A stretch of DNA of 64,000 nt from Myxococcales bacterium. GTDB taxonomy: Bacteria; Myxococcota; Polyangia; Nannocystales; Nannocystaceae. Shown here one piece after another: positions 55,499 to 64,000 of the stretch. The stretch covers positions 310,001 to 374,000 of the forward strand of contig JAEUJW010000075.1 of NCBI GenBank assembly GCA_016793465.1, given 5' to 3'. The notes under the pieces are model-generated. The model was not told the DNA's origin and made no database searches. It worked only from the letters and a program-made list of their open reading frames with translations. Both the position numbers and the translations under genes were made by a program. Position 1 is the first letter of the stretch; each line of letters starts with the position of its first letter.

Positions 55499-56875
55499 TC
55501 AGCGACCGGTCAGCACCGCCGCCGGGTCCATGCGCGCCGCCCTGCGGGCCGGCAGCGCCGCTCCGAGCACGCAGAAGCCCATCGCGAAGCCCAGCGCCAG
55601 CGCGACCAGCTCCGGCCCGAACACGAAGTACGTCTCGGGCTTGTAGGGGAAGTCGGGCACGTAGCTCGCCGACACCGCGTCGAACCCGAGGCTCGCCGCG
55701 TACGCCAGCAGCACCCCGATCGTGCCCGCGACCAGCCCCACGCAGGCCGCCTCGCCGAGGATGATCGCACGGATGTCGCCGCGGGTCGCCCCGACCGCGC
55801 GCATGATCCCGATCTCCCGCTGGCGCTCGTACACCAGCATGAAGAACACGTGCATGATGTTGATCGCCGCGATGCCGACGATGATCGTGCTGAGCAGGCT
55901 GAACACCAGCACGAACACCGTGATCAGCATGCCGGCCTGCTCGGCGCCGCTGTCGGTCACCTCGAGGCCCTGGTCCTGGATGGCCTTGGCGACCGCCGCG
56001 ACCTTCTCCTTGCTGTCGACCTTGACGATGATCGAGTGGTAGCGGTGCGCCGCCTCCTCGGTGCCGTAGGCCACGTTGTAGCGGGCCACGAACCCGCGCG
56101 GCAGGGTGATGCCGAGCGTGATCGCCTTGTCGCTGACCCCGACCATCTTCACGCGCTCGTACAGCACCGCGTCCTTGGCCGACGCCTCGACCATCGACGA
56201 CCCGACCTGCATCTCGATCGACACCCCCTGCAAGAAGTCGGGGTTGAGGCGCGGCAGGTTGTAGGCCCGCCGCAGCGAGCCGTTGTAAATCTCGATCAGG
56301 TGGTTCGACACCAGCAGCGGCACGTACTCGCGGCAGACCCTGTCCTTGCCGCCCTTCAGCGGCTTGCCGCAGTAAAACGCCTCGCTGCCGCAGTCCTTGT
56401 CGGCCGCGCACGCCGTCTCCGGCTGCGCGGGCGACGGGTCGTGGAACGCCGGGCCGATCTCGTCCGCGACCAGCGCCGGGTCGATGCCGTCGACGATCAG
56501 CTCCGTGCGTAAATTGTTGCCGATGATCTCCTTGCCGCCCTGCCCGATCGCCGGGACCGTCAGCTTCATCTTCGGGTAGACCCCGCTGACCCCCGGCACC
56601 TTGCGCAGCGCCTCGGCCTTGTCGTCGTCGAGCACGTCGCTGGCCAGGCCCATGCTCACCGGCCCGAGGTCGAGCGTCATCGTCTTGGCGACCACCTCGA
56701 GCTGGTCGAGCGGGAAGATCTTGCCGAGCACGATGCTGCGCACCCCGGCCCCCAGCGCCAGGAAGAACGCGAACGCCGCGATCCCGACGATGATGCCGAT
56801 CGACGCCAGCACGAAGTGCACGAGGTTCTGGCGCAGGTTGCCGCCGACCACCCGCGACAGGCTGCCGAGCTTCAC
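55499..56875 (-). CDS. MacB/LolC-type ABC transporter permease
   Basis: 458 residues: an N-terminal membrane helix (HFVLASIGIIVGIAAFAFFLAL), a large periplasmic domain with two Cys pairs (TACAADKDCGSEAFYCGK), and a C-terminal FtsX domain with three helices (ITVFVLVFSLLSTIIVGIAAINIMHVFF, CVGLVAGTIGVLLAYAASL, LVALALGFAMGFCVLGAALPA) and the coupling motif ERQREIGIMRAVGAT. A mechanotransmission-type ABC permease for lipoprotein release or export. GTG at 56875 overlaps the ATPase stop (GTGA). Confidence 0.88.
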   Translation of the reverse strand: MKLGSLSRVVGGNLRQNLVHFVLASIGIIVGIAAFAFFLALGAGVRSIVLGKIFPLDQLEVVAKTMTLDLGPVSMGLASDVLDDDKAEALRKVPGVSGVYPKMKLTVPAIGQGGKEIIGNNLRTELIVDGIDPALVADEIGPAFHDPSPAQPETACAADKDCGSEAFYCGKPLKGGKDRVCREYVPLLVSNHLIEIYNGSLRRAYNLPRLNPDFLQGVSIEMQVGSSMVEASAKDAVLYERVKMVGVSDKAITLGITLPRGFVARYNVAYGTEEAAHRYHSIIVKVDSKEKVAAVAKAIQDQGLEVTDSGAEQAGMLITVFVLVFSLLSTIIVGIAAINIMHVFFMLVYERQREIGIMRAVGATRGDIRAIILGEAACVGLVAGTIGVLLAYAASLGFDAVSASYVPDFPYKPETYFVFGPELVALALGFAMGFCVLGAALPARRAARMDPAAVLTGR

Positions 56876-57579
56876 GCCTGCACCTCGGCCGCCTCGCGGC
56901 GGTTGGCCCGCGACGTCGCCAGCCCGTCGTGGATCTCGATCACGCGGTCGGCCTGCGCCGCGACGCCGGGGTCGTGGGTCACCAGCACCAGCGTCACCTT
57001 CTCGTCGCGGCACAGCCCGGTGAACAGCGCCAGCACCGCGTCCGCCGTGGCGCTGTCGAGGTTGCCGGTCGGCTCGTCGCCGATCAGCAGCGCGGGCCTG
57101 TGGAACAGCGAGCGGGCGATCGCCAGCCGCTGCTTCTGCCCGCCCGACAGCGTCGACGGGCGGGCCGTCGCCTTCTCGGGGATGCCCACCTTCTCGAGCA
57201 GCAGCCGGGCCCGCGCCGCCAGCTCGGCCGGGCCGGCGGCGTCGCGGGCGAACAGCGCCGGCAGCATCACGTTATTCAGACAGTCGAGGTGGTCGAGCAG
57301 GTGGAACGACTGGAACACGAAGCCGATGGTCCGGTTGCGGTACGCGCTGAGGGCCGCGTCCGACAGCTTGTGCAGGTCCTGCTCGGCCACCACCACCTCG
57401 CCGCGGTAGTCGGTGTCGAGCCCGCCGAGGATGCCCAGCAGCGTGCTCTTGCCCGAGCCCGAGCGCCCGGTGATCGCCACGAACTCGCCCGCCGCGACGT
57501 CGAGGTCCACCCCCGTCAGCACCGGCAGCTCGGCCTTGCCGGTGCGGTAGCTCTTGTGCAGGCCGCGGGCGCGGATCAC
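56872..57579 (-). CDS. LolD/MacB-type ABC transporter ATP-binding protein
   Basis: 235 residues with Walker A GRSGSGKSTLL, Q-loop FVFQSFHLLDHL, signature LSGGQKQRLAIARSL, Walker B ALLIGDEPTGNLD, and switch His in VLVTHDPGVA. It pairs with the downstream permease gene, which overlaps by four bases. GTG at 57579 is supported by a strong promoter. Confidence 0.93.
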   Translation of the reverse strand: MIRARGLHKSYRTGKAELPVLTGVDLDVAAGEFVAITGRSGSGKSTLLGILGGLDTDYRGEVVVAEQDLHKLSDAALSAYRNRTIGFVFQSFHLLDHLDCLNNVMLPALFARDAAGPAELAARARLLLEKVGIPEKATARPSTLSGGQKQRLAIARSLFHRPALLIGDEPTGNLDSATADAVLALFTGLCRDEKVTLVLVTHDPGVAAQADRVIEIHDGLATSRANRREAAEVQA

Positions 57580-57585
57580 CGGGGC

Positions 57586-57615
57586 ACCCTACCGCTGCGC
57601 CCGCAGAGGGGTCAA
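57586..57615 (-). promoter_or_regulatory. Promoter of the ABC transporter operon
   Basis: Minus strand: TTGACC (57610-57615), 18-base spacer, TAGGGT (57586-57591), then six bases to the GTG. The best -35/-10 pair in the window and clearly leaderless. The TTGACC also overlaps a small dyad AGGGGTCAACCCCT (57607-57620). The rest of the 280-base region to 57859 shows only a degenerate palindrome. Confidence 0.6.
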
Positions 57616-57644
57616 CCCCTGCCCGGCGCCCGCGCGATCGTCGA

Positions 57645-57661
57645 CCTGACCATTCGGACAG
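57645..57661. repeat. Degenerate intergenic palindromic-element copy
   Basis: CCTGACCATTCGGACAG is nearly the same as the centre of the hairpin at 1061-1092, but only one arm pair (CTG/CAG) remains. Confidence 0.4.
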
Positions 57662-57859
57662 CCCGAGGCGCAGCTCGCCCGCGTCCGCGCGCCGAGGTCC
57701 GACCTGGCTCAAAGACCATGACCGCCTCGCCAGCCCCGTGCAGCCTCGAGACCCCATCACCCGGCGACGCGCCGCATGAACAGGCCTCCCACGCGCTCGC
57801 ACCCGCCAAGTTTGCCGCGGACTTGTGCGACCCCTCGATCCCCGGCACCATGCGCTCTG

Positions 57860-59848
57860 GTGGACGTCCCTGCCTCGCACAGGTCGCCGGCCGCGGCCCT
57901 CCTCGCCGCGCTGCTCGCGTGCAACCCCCCGCCCGCGGCCGACACCAGCGACGCCACCGCGATCACCACCACGCCCGGCAGCGACGCCACCGACGGCCCG
58001 CCGCCGACCACCGGCCTCACCTCCACGCCGACCACCGGCACCGCCTCCGCGAGCGTCACCGGCACCACCGGCGCGTGCGAGGACGGCAGCGTGCTGTGCC
58101 CGACCCCGGAGACGCGCCAGGTCTGCGACGGCGGCGCGTGGGTCGACGCGCCCTGCCCCGCGGGCGAGGGCTGCCTGCCCGACGACGGCGTGTGCCGCCC
58201 GTGCACGTGCGAGCCCGGGGCCACCCAGGGCTGCGCCGACGCCGGCAACCTCCAGACCTGCACGTGCTTCGGCTTCGCGCCCTCGCCGTGCCCCGACGAC
58301 ACCGCCTGCGCCGACCTCGACGGCGACGTCGCCTGCCACCCGGTCGTGTGCAACCCCGGCGAGAGCGAGTGCGACGGCGGCGAGGCCGCCCACGCCTGCA
58401 ACGCCAGCGGCACCGCCTGGGTCGACCAGGCCTGCGCGGCCGGCGACCTGTGCGACCCGGGCAGCGGCAAGTGCATGGACGCCTGCGCCGTGGTCGCCAA
58501 GACCGACTCGAGCCTCGGCTGCGAGTTCTGGGGCGTCGACATGCCGAACGTGCCGCCGCGCCACAACTTCGTCTACGCGGTCGCGCTCAGCAACCCGAGC
58601 TCGACGAGCGCGGCCGACATCGCTATCTACGACCGCAACAACCTCGGCAACGAGCAGATGATCGCCAGCGGCACGATCGCCCCGCGCGCGGTCGAGATCT
58701 TCCCGCTGTCCGGGACCAGCAACGGCGACGTCGGCCACTACCCGACCGACGCCGGCTTCAACGGCACCGGCATCGCCAAGGGCCGCGCGTTCCGCATCAC
58801 CAGCGACGCGCCGATCGTCGCCACCCAGTTCAACCCGCTCGGCGGCGCCCAGGCCTACACCACCGACGCCTCGCTGCTGCTGCCCACGCACACGCTCGCC
58901 AACGCGTACTACCACCTGGCCTGGGACAAGGGCAGCGGCGCCGGCTCGACGCTCGTCGTCATCGCCACCGAGGACAACACCGTCGTCACCGTCACCTCGC
59001 CGGTCGACACCGTCGCCGGCACCAACGGCATGCCCGCGCTGCAGGCCGGCGTGGCCAAGGCCCTGCCCGCGCTGAAGCGCTACGACTACATCCAGATCTC
59101 CGCCTCCGACCAGCAGGACCTGTCGACCGCCAAGATCACCGCCAACGCCGAGGTCGCGGTGTTCGGCGGCCACAGCTGCGGCCACGTGCCCGACCTCTCG
59201 GTCGGCAACTGCGACCACCTCGAGGAGCAGATCTTCCCCATCAACACCTGGGGCGGCCACTACGTCGCCGCCCGTCCGCCCGCCCGCGCCAGCGAGCCGA
59301 CCATGTGGCGCGTGCTCGCGGCCAAGGACGGCACGGTCGTCACCTTCAACCCGCCGGTCTCCATCGGCCCCTCGGCCGAGCTCGACGCCGGCGAGCTGGT
59401 CCAGTTCACCTCGACCGGCGACTTCGAGGTCGGCACCAACCAGGAGCACCCGGTGCTCGTCGCCGGCTACTTCTACGGCTGCGAGTCCGCCCAGCAGGGC
59501 CAGTCGTGCCCCGGCGACCCCTCGATGGCGCTCGTCGTGCCCGCCGCCCAGTGGCTCCGCGACTACGTGTTCCTCGTCGACTTCTCCTACGCCAACGACA
59601 GCGTCAAGCTGATCCGCCCGACCGGCCAGAGCGTGGCCCTCGACTGCCTCGGCCCCGTCACCGACTGGAAGGCCGTCACGCCCGCCTACGAGTCCGCGGT
59701 CGTCAAGTTCAACGCCGGCAGCTGCAAGCCCGGCACCAACATCGCCACCGGCGCGGCGCCGTTCGGCATCATGGTCGTCGGCGAGGCCGAGAGCACCAGC
59801 TACGCCTACCCCGGCGGCCTGCAGCTGAAGCCGATCAACCCGCAGTAG
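57860..59848 (+). CDS. Lipoprotein with IgGFc-binding-like domain
   Basis: 662 residues. Lipobox LLAC (Cys 23) after a short signal peptide, Thr/Ser/Gly linker, a Cys-rich segment (CTCEPGATQGCADAGNLQTCTC), then a large beta-rich domain of the IgGFc-binding N-terminal type (NFVYAVALSNPSSTSAADIAIYD, ISASDQQDLSTAKITANAEVAVFGGHSC, EEQIFPINTWGGHYVAARPP). A surface adhesion-type protein, family well represented in Myxococcota. GTG at 57860 is chosen at the signal peptide. Confidence 0.82.
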   Translation: MDVPASHRSPAAALLAALLACNPPPAADTSDATAITTTPGSDATDGPPPTTGLTSTPTTGTASASVTGTTGACEDGSVLCPTPETRQVCDGGAWVDAPCPAGEGCLPDDGVCRPCTCEPGATQGCADAGNLQTCTCFGFAPSPCPDDTACADLDGDVACHPVVCNPGESECDGGEAAHACNASGTAWVDQACAAGDLCDPGSGKCMDACAVVAKTDSSLGCEFWGVDMPNVPPRHNFVYAVALSNPSSTSAADIAIYDRNNLGNEQMIASGTIAPRAVEIFPLSGTSNGDVGHYPTDAGFNGTGIAKGRAFRITSDAPIVATQFNPLGGAQAYTTDASLLLPTHTLANAYYHLAWDKGSGAGSTLVVIATEDNTVVTVTSPVDTVAGTNGMPALQAGVAKALPALKRYDYIQISASDQQDLSTAKITANAEVAVFGGHSCGHVPDLSVGNCDHLEEQIFPINTWGGHYVAARPPARASEPTMWRVLAAKDGTVVTFNPPVSIGPSAELDAGELVQFTSTGDFEVGTNQEHPVLVAGYFYGCESAQQGQSCPGDPSMALVVPAAQWLRDYVFLVDFSYANDSVKLIRPTGQSVALDCLGPVTDWKAVTPAYESAVVKFNAGSCKPGTNIATGAAPFGIMVVGEAESTSYAYPGGLQLKPINPQ

Positions 59849-59887
59849 CCCGCGGCGATTGCCGGTGACGCGCGCGCACCGCCGGCC

Positions 59888-59893
59888 TACCAT
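59888..59893 (+). promoter_or_regulatory. -10 box (TACCAT) before the symporter gene
   Basis: TACCAT ends six bases before the GTG at 59900; no Shine-Dalgarno. Confidence 0.4.
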
Positions 59894-59899
59894 GCCCGC

Positions 59900-61276
59900 G
59901 TGCCGCTCCACAGCAAGATCCTGCTCGGGCTGGCGATCGGCGCCGTGCTCGGCGTCGCCGCCAACCTCGGCCTCGGCCCCGACCACCCCGTCGTCGTCGG
60001 CCTCGAGCGCTACCTCGCCGGCCCGCTCGGCCAGGTGTTCCTGCGCATGCTGTCGATGGTCGTCATGCCCCTGGTGTTCGCCTCGATCGCCCTCGGCGTC
60101 GCCTCGGTCGGCGACGTGCGCCGCATCGGCCGCATGGGCGCCAAGACCCTCGCCTACTTCCTCGGCACCACCACCCTCGCCGTCTGCCTCGGCCTGCTGC
60201 TGGTCTCGATCGTCGAGCCCGGCGTGCACATCACCGCCGACGTGCGCGCCCGCCTGCTCGCCGACTACGCCGCCAGCGCGAGCACGAAGATCCAGGCCGC
60301 CGCGACCGCCGACTTCGGCGTGGACACGCTCGTCGGCATCGTCACCCGCAACCCGATCAAGTCCGCCGTCGACGCCGACATGCTCGGCGTCATCTTCTTC
60401 GGCCTGGTGTTCGGCGCCGCCGTCACGATGATCCGCGCCGACCGCTCGCGCACCATGGTCGCCTGGCTCGAGGCGCTCAGCGACGTGGTCGTCACCATCG
60501 TCGACATGGCCATGCGCATCGCCCCCTACGGCGTCGCCGGCCTGATCTTCGGGGTCACCGCCCGCTTCGGCTTCGCCCTCCTCGCGCCGCTCGGCCTCTA
60601 CGTCGGCCTCGTGCTCGCCGCCCTGCTGCTGCACGCCGCGCTGACCATGGGCCTCGTCATCCGGTTCGTCGTCGGCATGCCGCCGCTGAAGTTCATCCGC
60701 AAGATCCGCGCCGCCCTCGTCACCGCGTTCTCGACGTCCTCCTCGAGCGCCACCCTGCCGACCAACATCCAGATCGGCGAGCAGTCGCTCGGCATCCCCG
60801 CCAAGGTCTGCGGGTTCGTCTACCCGCTCGGCGCCACCATGTGCATGAACGGCACCGCCCTGTTCGAGGGCATCACCGTGATCTTCCTGTGTCAGGTGTT
60901 CGGCGTCACCCTCGACGTCGGACAGATGGCCGTCGTCATGGGCATGGCCGTGCTCACCTCGGTCGGCGCCGCCGCCGTCCCCGGCGGCTCGATCCCACTG
61001 CTGGTCGGCATGCTCACCATGTTCCACGTGCCCGCCGAGGGCATCGCCGTGATCCTCGGCGTCGACCGCATCCTCGACATGGCCCGCACCGCCGTGAACG
61101 TGCTCGGCGACCACACCGCCGCCGCGTTCGTCGCCCGCTCCGAGGGCCTGTGGAGCCCCGCACTCGCCGACACGACGAGCGCCACCAACGTCATGTCACG
61201 ACGCGACGACACGTCACGCAACGTCACCGCCGAACACGCCGACAACACGGCCTCCCGGGGTGATATGGGCACATGA
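59900..61276 (+). CDS. Dicarboxylate/amino acid:cation symporter
   Basis: 458 residues, DAACS (GltP/DctA) family, with about eight membrane helices and two re-entrant loops: the Ser-rich loop TAFSTSSSSATLPTNIQ, the GATMCMNGTALFEG motif with the cation/substrate-binding Asn, and ILDMARTAVNVLGDH. It imports dicarboxylates or glutamate/aspartate with sodium or protons. The hydrophilic tail of about 50 residues is longer than usual. Confidence 0.92.
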   Translation: MPLHSKILLGLAIGAVLGVAANLGLGPDHPVVVGLERYLAGPLGQVFLRMLSMVVMPLVFASIALGVASVGDVRRIGRMGAKTLAYFLGTTTLAVCLGLLLVSIVEPGVHITADVRARLLADYAASASTKIQAAATADFGVDTLVGIVTRNPIKSAVDADMLGVIFFGLVFGAAVTMIRADRSRTMVAWLEALSDVVVTIVDMAMRIAPYGVAGLIFGVTARFGFALLAPLGLYVGLVLAALLLHAALTMGLVIRFVVGMPPLKFIRKIRAALVTAFSTSSSSATLPTNIQIGEQSLGIPAKVCGFVYPLGATMCMNGTALFEGITVIFLCQVFGVTLDVGQMAVVMGMAVLTSVGAAAVPGGSIPLLVGMLTMFHVPAEGIAVILGVDRILDMARTAVNVLGDHTAAAFVARSEGLWSPALADTTSATNVMSRRDDTSRNVTAEHADNTASRGDMGT

Positions 61277-61363
61277 ACCACACCGCCCCCGGCTGACGGG
61301 CCCGTGGTCCAGAGCCCTCCTCGCTGCATGTCCTGCGGCGTCGCTCGTCCTGAGATCCTGCGC

Positions 61364-61369
61364 TATGGT
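61364..61369 (+). promoter_or_regulatory. -10 box (TATGGT) before the pseudokinase gene
   Basis: GCTATGGT ends eight bases before the ATG at 61378; no Shine-Dalgarno. Confidence 0.45.
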
Positions 61370-61377
61370 TGGCCGCC

Positions 61378-64000
61378 ATGGTGTCGCTCCAAGAGCCCCG
61401 TACAAACGATGTCGCGAACGCGGCGTGGAAGCCCCGATCCGCGCTCGTGGGCACGCTCCTGGCCAATCGTTACCGCGTCGCCGGCCTCATCGGACAGGGC
61501 TCGACCGGCGCCGTCTTCCGCGCCGACGACGTGCTCATGCACCGCCCCGTCGCCGTCCGCGTCCTCGTGCCTGCGCTCGCGCAGCAGCCCGCGCTCGTCG
61601 CCCGCATCCGCAGCAACATCGAGCAGCAGGGCCAGCGCGATCAAGAAGCCACCGTCAACCTCGTCGACATCACCGACGTCGGCATGACCCTCGAGGGCGA
61701 GCTGTTCGTCGTCACCGACTTCCTCGACGGCGAGCACCTCTCGACCATGCTGGCCCGCGGCGGCCGCCTGCCGTGGAGCCGCGCGCGCAGCCTGCTCGTG
61801 CGCATCGCCCAGATCCTCGGCGGCTTCCACGAGCAGGGCATCGTCGTCGGCACCCTGCAGGCCCGCCACTGCTACGCCGTCCGCACCAGGGCGAAGCAGC
61901 AGGCCATCAAGGTCCTGCACAACCCGATCCTCGAGCACCTCGCCGGCACCATCGGTCCGGGCTCGGGCCACGGCGCCGCCATGCTCGCCCGCTACATCGC
62001 CCCCGAGCAGGCCTGCGGCGAGCCGACCGACGGCCGCACCGACGTCTACTCGTTCGGCGTGATCGCCTACGAGCTGCTCACCGGCGTGCTCCCGTTCACC
62101 GACACCAACCCGATCCGCCTGGTGTCGATGCACCTGCAAAAGCCGCCGCCCTCGCCCCGCGCGGTCGCCCCCGACGCCGAGATCCCCCTCGCCGTCGAGG
62201 CAATTTTATTGAAGTGCCTGGCGAAGACGCCGGACGAGCGCTTCGCCTCGATGGAGGCGCTGACCGACGCGCTCAGCGCCGTCGCCGAGTCCGCCAGCGA
62301 CCCCGCGAGCGCCACGCCCGTCGTCGCGGCCACGTCGCTCGCCGCCGCGAGCGCCTCGCTCCTCGCTCCGTCGACGAGCATCACGACGACCGCGCCGCTC
62401 ACCTCGCCCGCGACGTCCCCGGACGCGTCCACCTCGCTCACGGCGCCCACCTCGCCGCTCGCCGCGTCCGCTTCGCCCACGGCGTCCACCTCGCCGCTCT
62501 CCGCATCCGCGACGTCTTCTTCCACCTCGCCGCTCGCCTCCGCGACGTCCTCGCCCTCGGCGTCCACCTCGCCGCTCGCCGCGTCCGCTTCGTCCACCTC
62601 GCCGCTCGCCGCGTCCCCGACGTCCTCGCCCACCGCGTCCGCCTCCCCGTCGGCCTCGCCGCTCGCCGCGTCCGCGACAACCTCGCCGACCGACACCTCC
62701 GCGACGTCCTCGTCGCTCGCCTCGTCGGCGCTCCCGACCTCCGCGCCGTCCGCGAGCGTCGCACCGCCCGTGACCCCCGCCGCGCCCTCGGCCCCGCTGC
62801 CCGCGGCCCCGCCGACCCTCGGCGGCAGCATCAGCGAGACCGGCAAGCTGCGCCTGCCCCCGCCGCCCAGCCTCGGCCGTCCGGCCACGCTCCCGCCGCT
62901 CGGCGGCGGCATCCCCACGCCCGTCCCGCGTCCGCCGTCGATCGGCATCGGCGCCGCCCTCCCGCGCCCGCCGACGCTCGCGCCCGGCTCGAGCGTGCTG
63001 CGTCCGCCGTCGATCCCCGCCCCGGCCGCGCCCTCGCTGGGCTCGTTGCCCGCCTCGCCCACCGGCACGCTCCTCGGCACGCCCGTCGCACCTGTCCCTT
63101 CGGTCACCCCGGCCGTGCCGATGCCCTCGGCCGCCCAGACCGCCGCCGAGATCCCCGCCGCGCCCGCCCCCTCGGCCGCCCAGACCGCCGCCGAGCTCCC
63201 GGCCACACCCGCCGCCTCATTCACCCCGGCCGCCCCGATCTCCGCGGCCCCGGCCGCACCTGTCTCTTCGCACACCCCGGCCGCACCTGTCTCTTCGCAC
63301 ATCCTGGCCACGACCGCCGCACCTGTCTCTTCGGACACCCCGGCCGCACCTGTCTCTTCGGACACCCCGGCCGCACCTGTCTCTTCGCACACCCCGGCCG
63401 CACCTGTCTCTCCGCGCATCCCGGCCGCGACCGCCGCTCCGTCGCCCACCGACGCCGCGCCGGTCCCTTCGACCACCCCGGCCGCCGCCCCGCTCGCCCC
63501 GCCGGTCGCCGTCGAGACCCCGTCGCGCGCCCCCGGCGAGGGCAAGGTCACCGACAGCGCCCGCATCCGCACGCGCATCGCCGCCTTCAGCGAGGACGAG
63601 GCCCGCCGCGGCCCGTCGACCAGGAACCCGCTGCGCGCGTCGAAGCTCGCGACGGCCCCCGCCGGCACCACGCCCGCCGAGCCCACGGCCGCCCCGGTCG
63701 ACGCGGCCGCCGCCGCCGCCACCGCGGCGACCGTCACTGCCCCCGCCGCGCCCGACCTGCGCATCGTCCCGGCCCAGCCCGCCGAGCCCGCGCTGGCGCC
63801 CGCCGCCAACGACTCGCTGAGCGACGGCGAGGCCCCGCGCAGCCGCACCGGCTGGCTCGTCGGCGGCATCGTCGGCCTGCTCGCCGCCGCCGGCGTCGCC
63901 GTGCTCGTGCTGACGAGCCCGAGCTTCACCGGCGAGGACACCAGGAACCCCGCGAACGCGCCGGCCAGGACGGCCTCGGCGATCGGGGAGATCCCCCAGC
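61378..64000 (+). CDS. Membrane-anchored Ser/Thr pseudokinase, open at the right edge
   Basis: At least 874 residues, continuing past the window. The kinase-like domain keeps the Gly loop (LIGQGSTGAVF), the activation-segment end (APEQ, 208-211) and the lower lobe (DVYSFGVIAYELLTGVLPF), but all three catalytic motifs are changed: VAVK Lys is Arg61, HRD is VGT (157-159), DFG is HNP (181-183). It should not phosphorylate; it may bind nucleotide or act as a scaffold. A Ser/Ala/Pro/Thr-rich linker of about 530 residues with nine-residue repeats (AAPVSSHTP) follows, then a membrane helix (TGWLVGGIVGLLAAAGVAVLVL) and an outside part. The linker's codons carry relatives of the dispersed palindrome. 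Confidence 0.85.
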   Translation, partial: MVSLQEPRTNDVANAAWKPRSALVGTLLANRYRVAGLIGQGSTGAVFRADDVLMHRPVAVRVLVPALAQQPALVARIRSNIEQQGQRDQEATVNLVDITDVGMTLEGELFVVTDFLDGEHLSTMLARGGRLPWSRARSLLVRIAQILGGFHEQGIVVGTLQARHCYAVRTRAKQQAIKVLHNPILEHLAGTIGPGSGHGAAMLARYIAPEQACGEPTDGRTDVYSFGVIAYELLTGVLPFTDTNPIRLVSMHLQKPPPSPRAVAPDAEIPLAVEAILLKCLAKTPDERFASMEALTDALSAVAESASDPASATPVVAATSLAAASASLLAPSTSITTTAPLTSPATSPDASTSLTAPTSPLAASASPTASTSPLSASATSSSTSPLASATSSPSASTSPLAASASSTSPLAASPTSSPTASASPSASPLAASATTSPTDTSATSSSLASSALPTSAPSASVAPPVTPAAPSAPLPAAPPTLGGSISETGKLRLPPPPSLGRPATLPPLGGGIPTPVPRPPSIGIGAALPRPPTLAPGSSVLRPPSIPAPAAPSLGSLPASPTGTLLGTPVAPVPSVTPAVPMPSAAQTAAEIPAAPAPSAAQTAAELPATPAASFTPAAPISAAPAAPVSSHTPAAPVSSHILATTAAPVSSDTPAAPVSSDTPAAPVSSHTPAAPVSPRIPAATAAPSPTDAAPVPSTTPAAAPLAPPVAVETPSRAPGEGKVTDSARIRTRIAAFSEDEARRGPSTRNPLRASKLATAPAGTTPAEPTAAPVDAAAAAATAATVTAPAAPDLRIVPAQPAEPALAPAANDSLSDGEAPRSRTGWLVGGIVGLLAAAGVAVLVLTSPSFTGEDTRNPANAPARTASAIGEIPQ
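63253..63423 (+). repeat. Six 27-bp tandem repeats in the pseudokinase linker
   Basis: Units begin at 63253, 63280, 63316, 63343, 63370 and 63397, with a nine-base insert after the second (63307-63315). Each begins GCCGCACCTGTCTCTTCG and encodes AAPVSS(H/D)TP or a close variant. The core ACCTGTCtCTTCGGACA is a relative of the dispersed palindrome, so the repeat probably arose by expansion of one element; a single related copy is at 63089-63110. In-frame copy changes would alter linker length. Confidence 0.75.

Noticed and set aside
63253..63423. Regular 27-bp repeats considered as a CRISPR array
   Set aside because: The units are contiguous without unique spacers, are in frame within a gene and encode a nine-residue linker repeat.

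Overview
This is a very GC-rich, densely coding chromosomal segment of a myxobacterium, most likely in or near Nannocystaceae (Nannocystis-like). That placement is inferred from the gene set: three active Ser/Thr kinases plus a pseudokinase, a PP2C phosphatase, FHA proteins, an FHA sigma54 activator, ECF sigma/anti-sigma pairs, and many secreted lipoproteins with Thr/Gly/Asp-rich linkers, including one with six myxobacterial Cys-rich repeats. I found no rRNA, tRNA, CRISPR array, transposase or phage gene.

Layout. 1-4.9 kb: edge lipoprotein, HPF/RaiA-like ribosome factor, an editing-less threonyl-tRNA synthetase behind a threonine-codon leader peptide and attenuator hairpin, an AAA ATPase followed by a broken DUF4276 gene, and a small membrane protein. 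5-7.3 kb: Spy/CpxP-like protein, OmpR-type regulator, histidine kinase. 7.3-12.4 kb: HEAT-repeat protein and a large kinase-ATPase-TPR protein. 12.8-16.7 kb: peptide release factor H, catalase-like protein, lipoprotein, pyrophosphatase. 16.9-25.3 kb: kinase, AttH/CrtC-like protein, lipoprotein, ECF sigma with FecR-like partner, transglutaminase-like protein. 25.3-32.1 kb: lipoprotein, PP2C / FHA-sigma54 activator / kinase cluster, small zinc-motif proteins, VWA lipoprotein. 32.2-38.4 kb: operon of fused 2-oxoacid dehydrogenase E1, RNase Z-like protein and NADH-dehydrogenase-like flavoprotein, then an FHA membrane protein. 38.4-49 kb: GlpD, EPTK-repeat protein, VWA and Cys-rich lipoproteins, MocR regulator divergent from an EamA exporter, DUF2330 protein. 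49-57.6 kb: trypsin-like protease, an ECF sigma with a zinc finger-TM-TPR-CHAT partner, and a LolD/MacB-type ABC pair. 57.6-64 kb: IgGFc-binding-like lipoprotein, dicarboxylate symporter, and a membrane pseudokinase running off the right edge.

Four patterns cut across genes. (1) At least a dozen short palindromic elements (core CCTGTCC-CTTCGG-ACAGG) lie between genes and, in frame, inside unrelated genes; two genes share a 26-nt copy in the same phase. (2) About 18 genes have a TAnnnT box ending 5-12 nt before the start codon, mostly without a Shine-Dalgarno, which suggests widespread leaderless mRNAs. (3) Pure A/T islets of 8-12 bp, usually with TTAA, sit inside GC-rich genes as runs of adjacent rare codons. 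(4) Convergent genes nearly abut or overlap, leaving little room for terminators.

The most interesting single loci are the Thr-leader/ThrRS attenuator, the ECF sigma with a CHAT-protease anti-sigma fusion, the in-frame palindromic elements, and the triple-defective pseudokinase.
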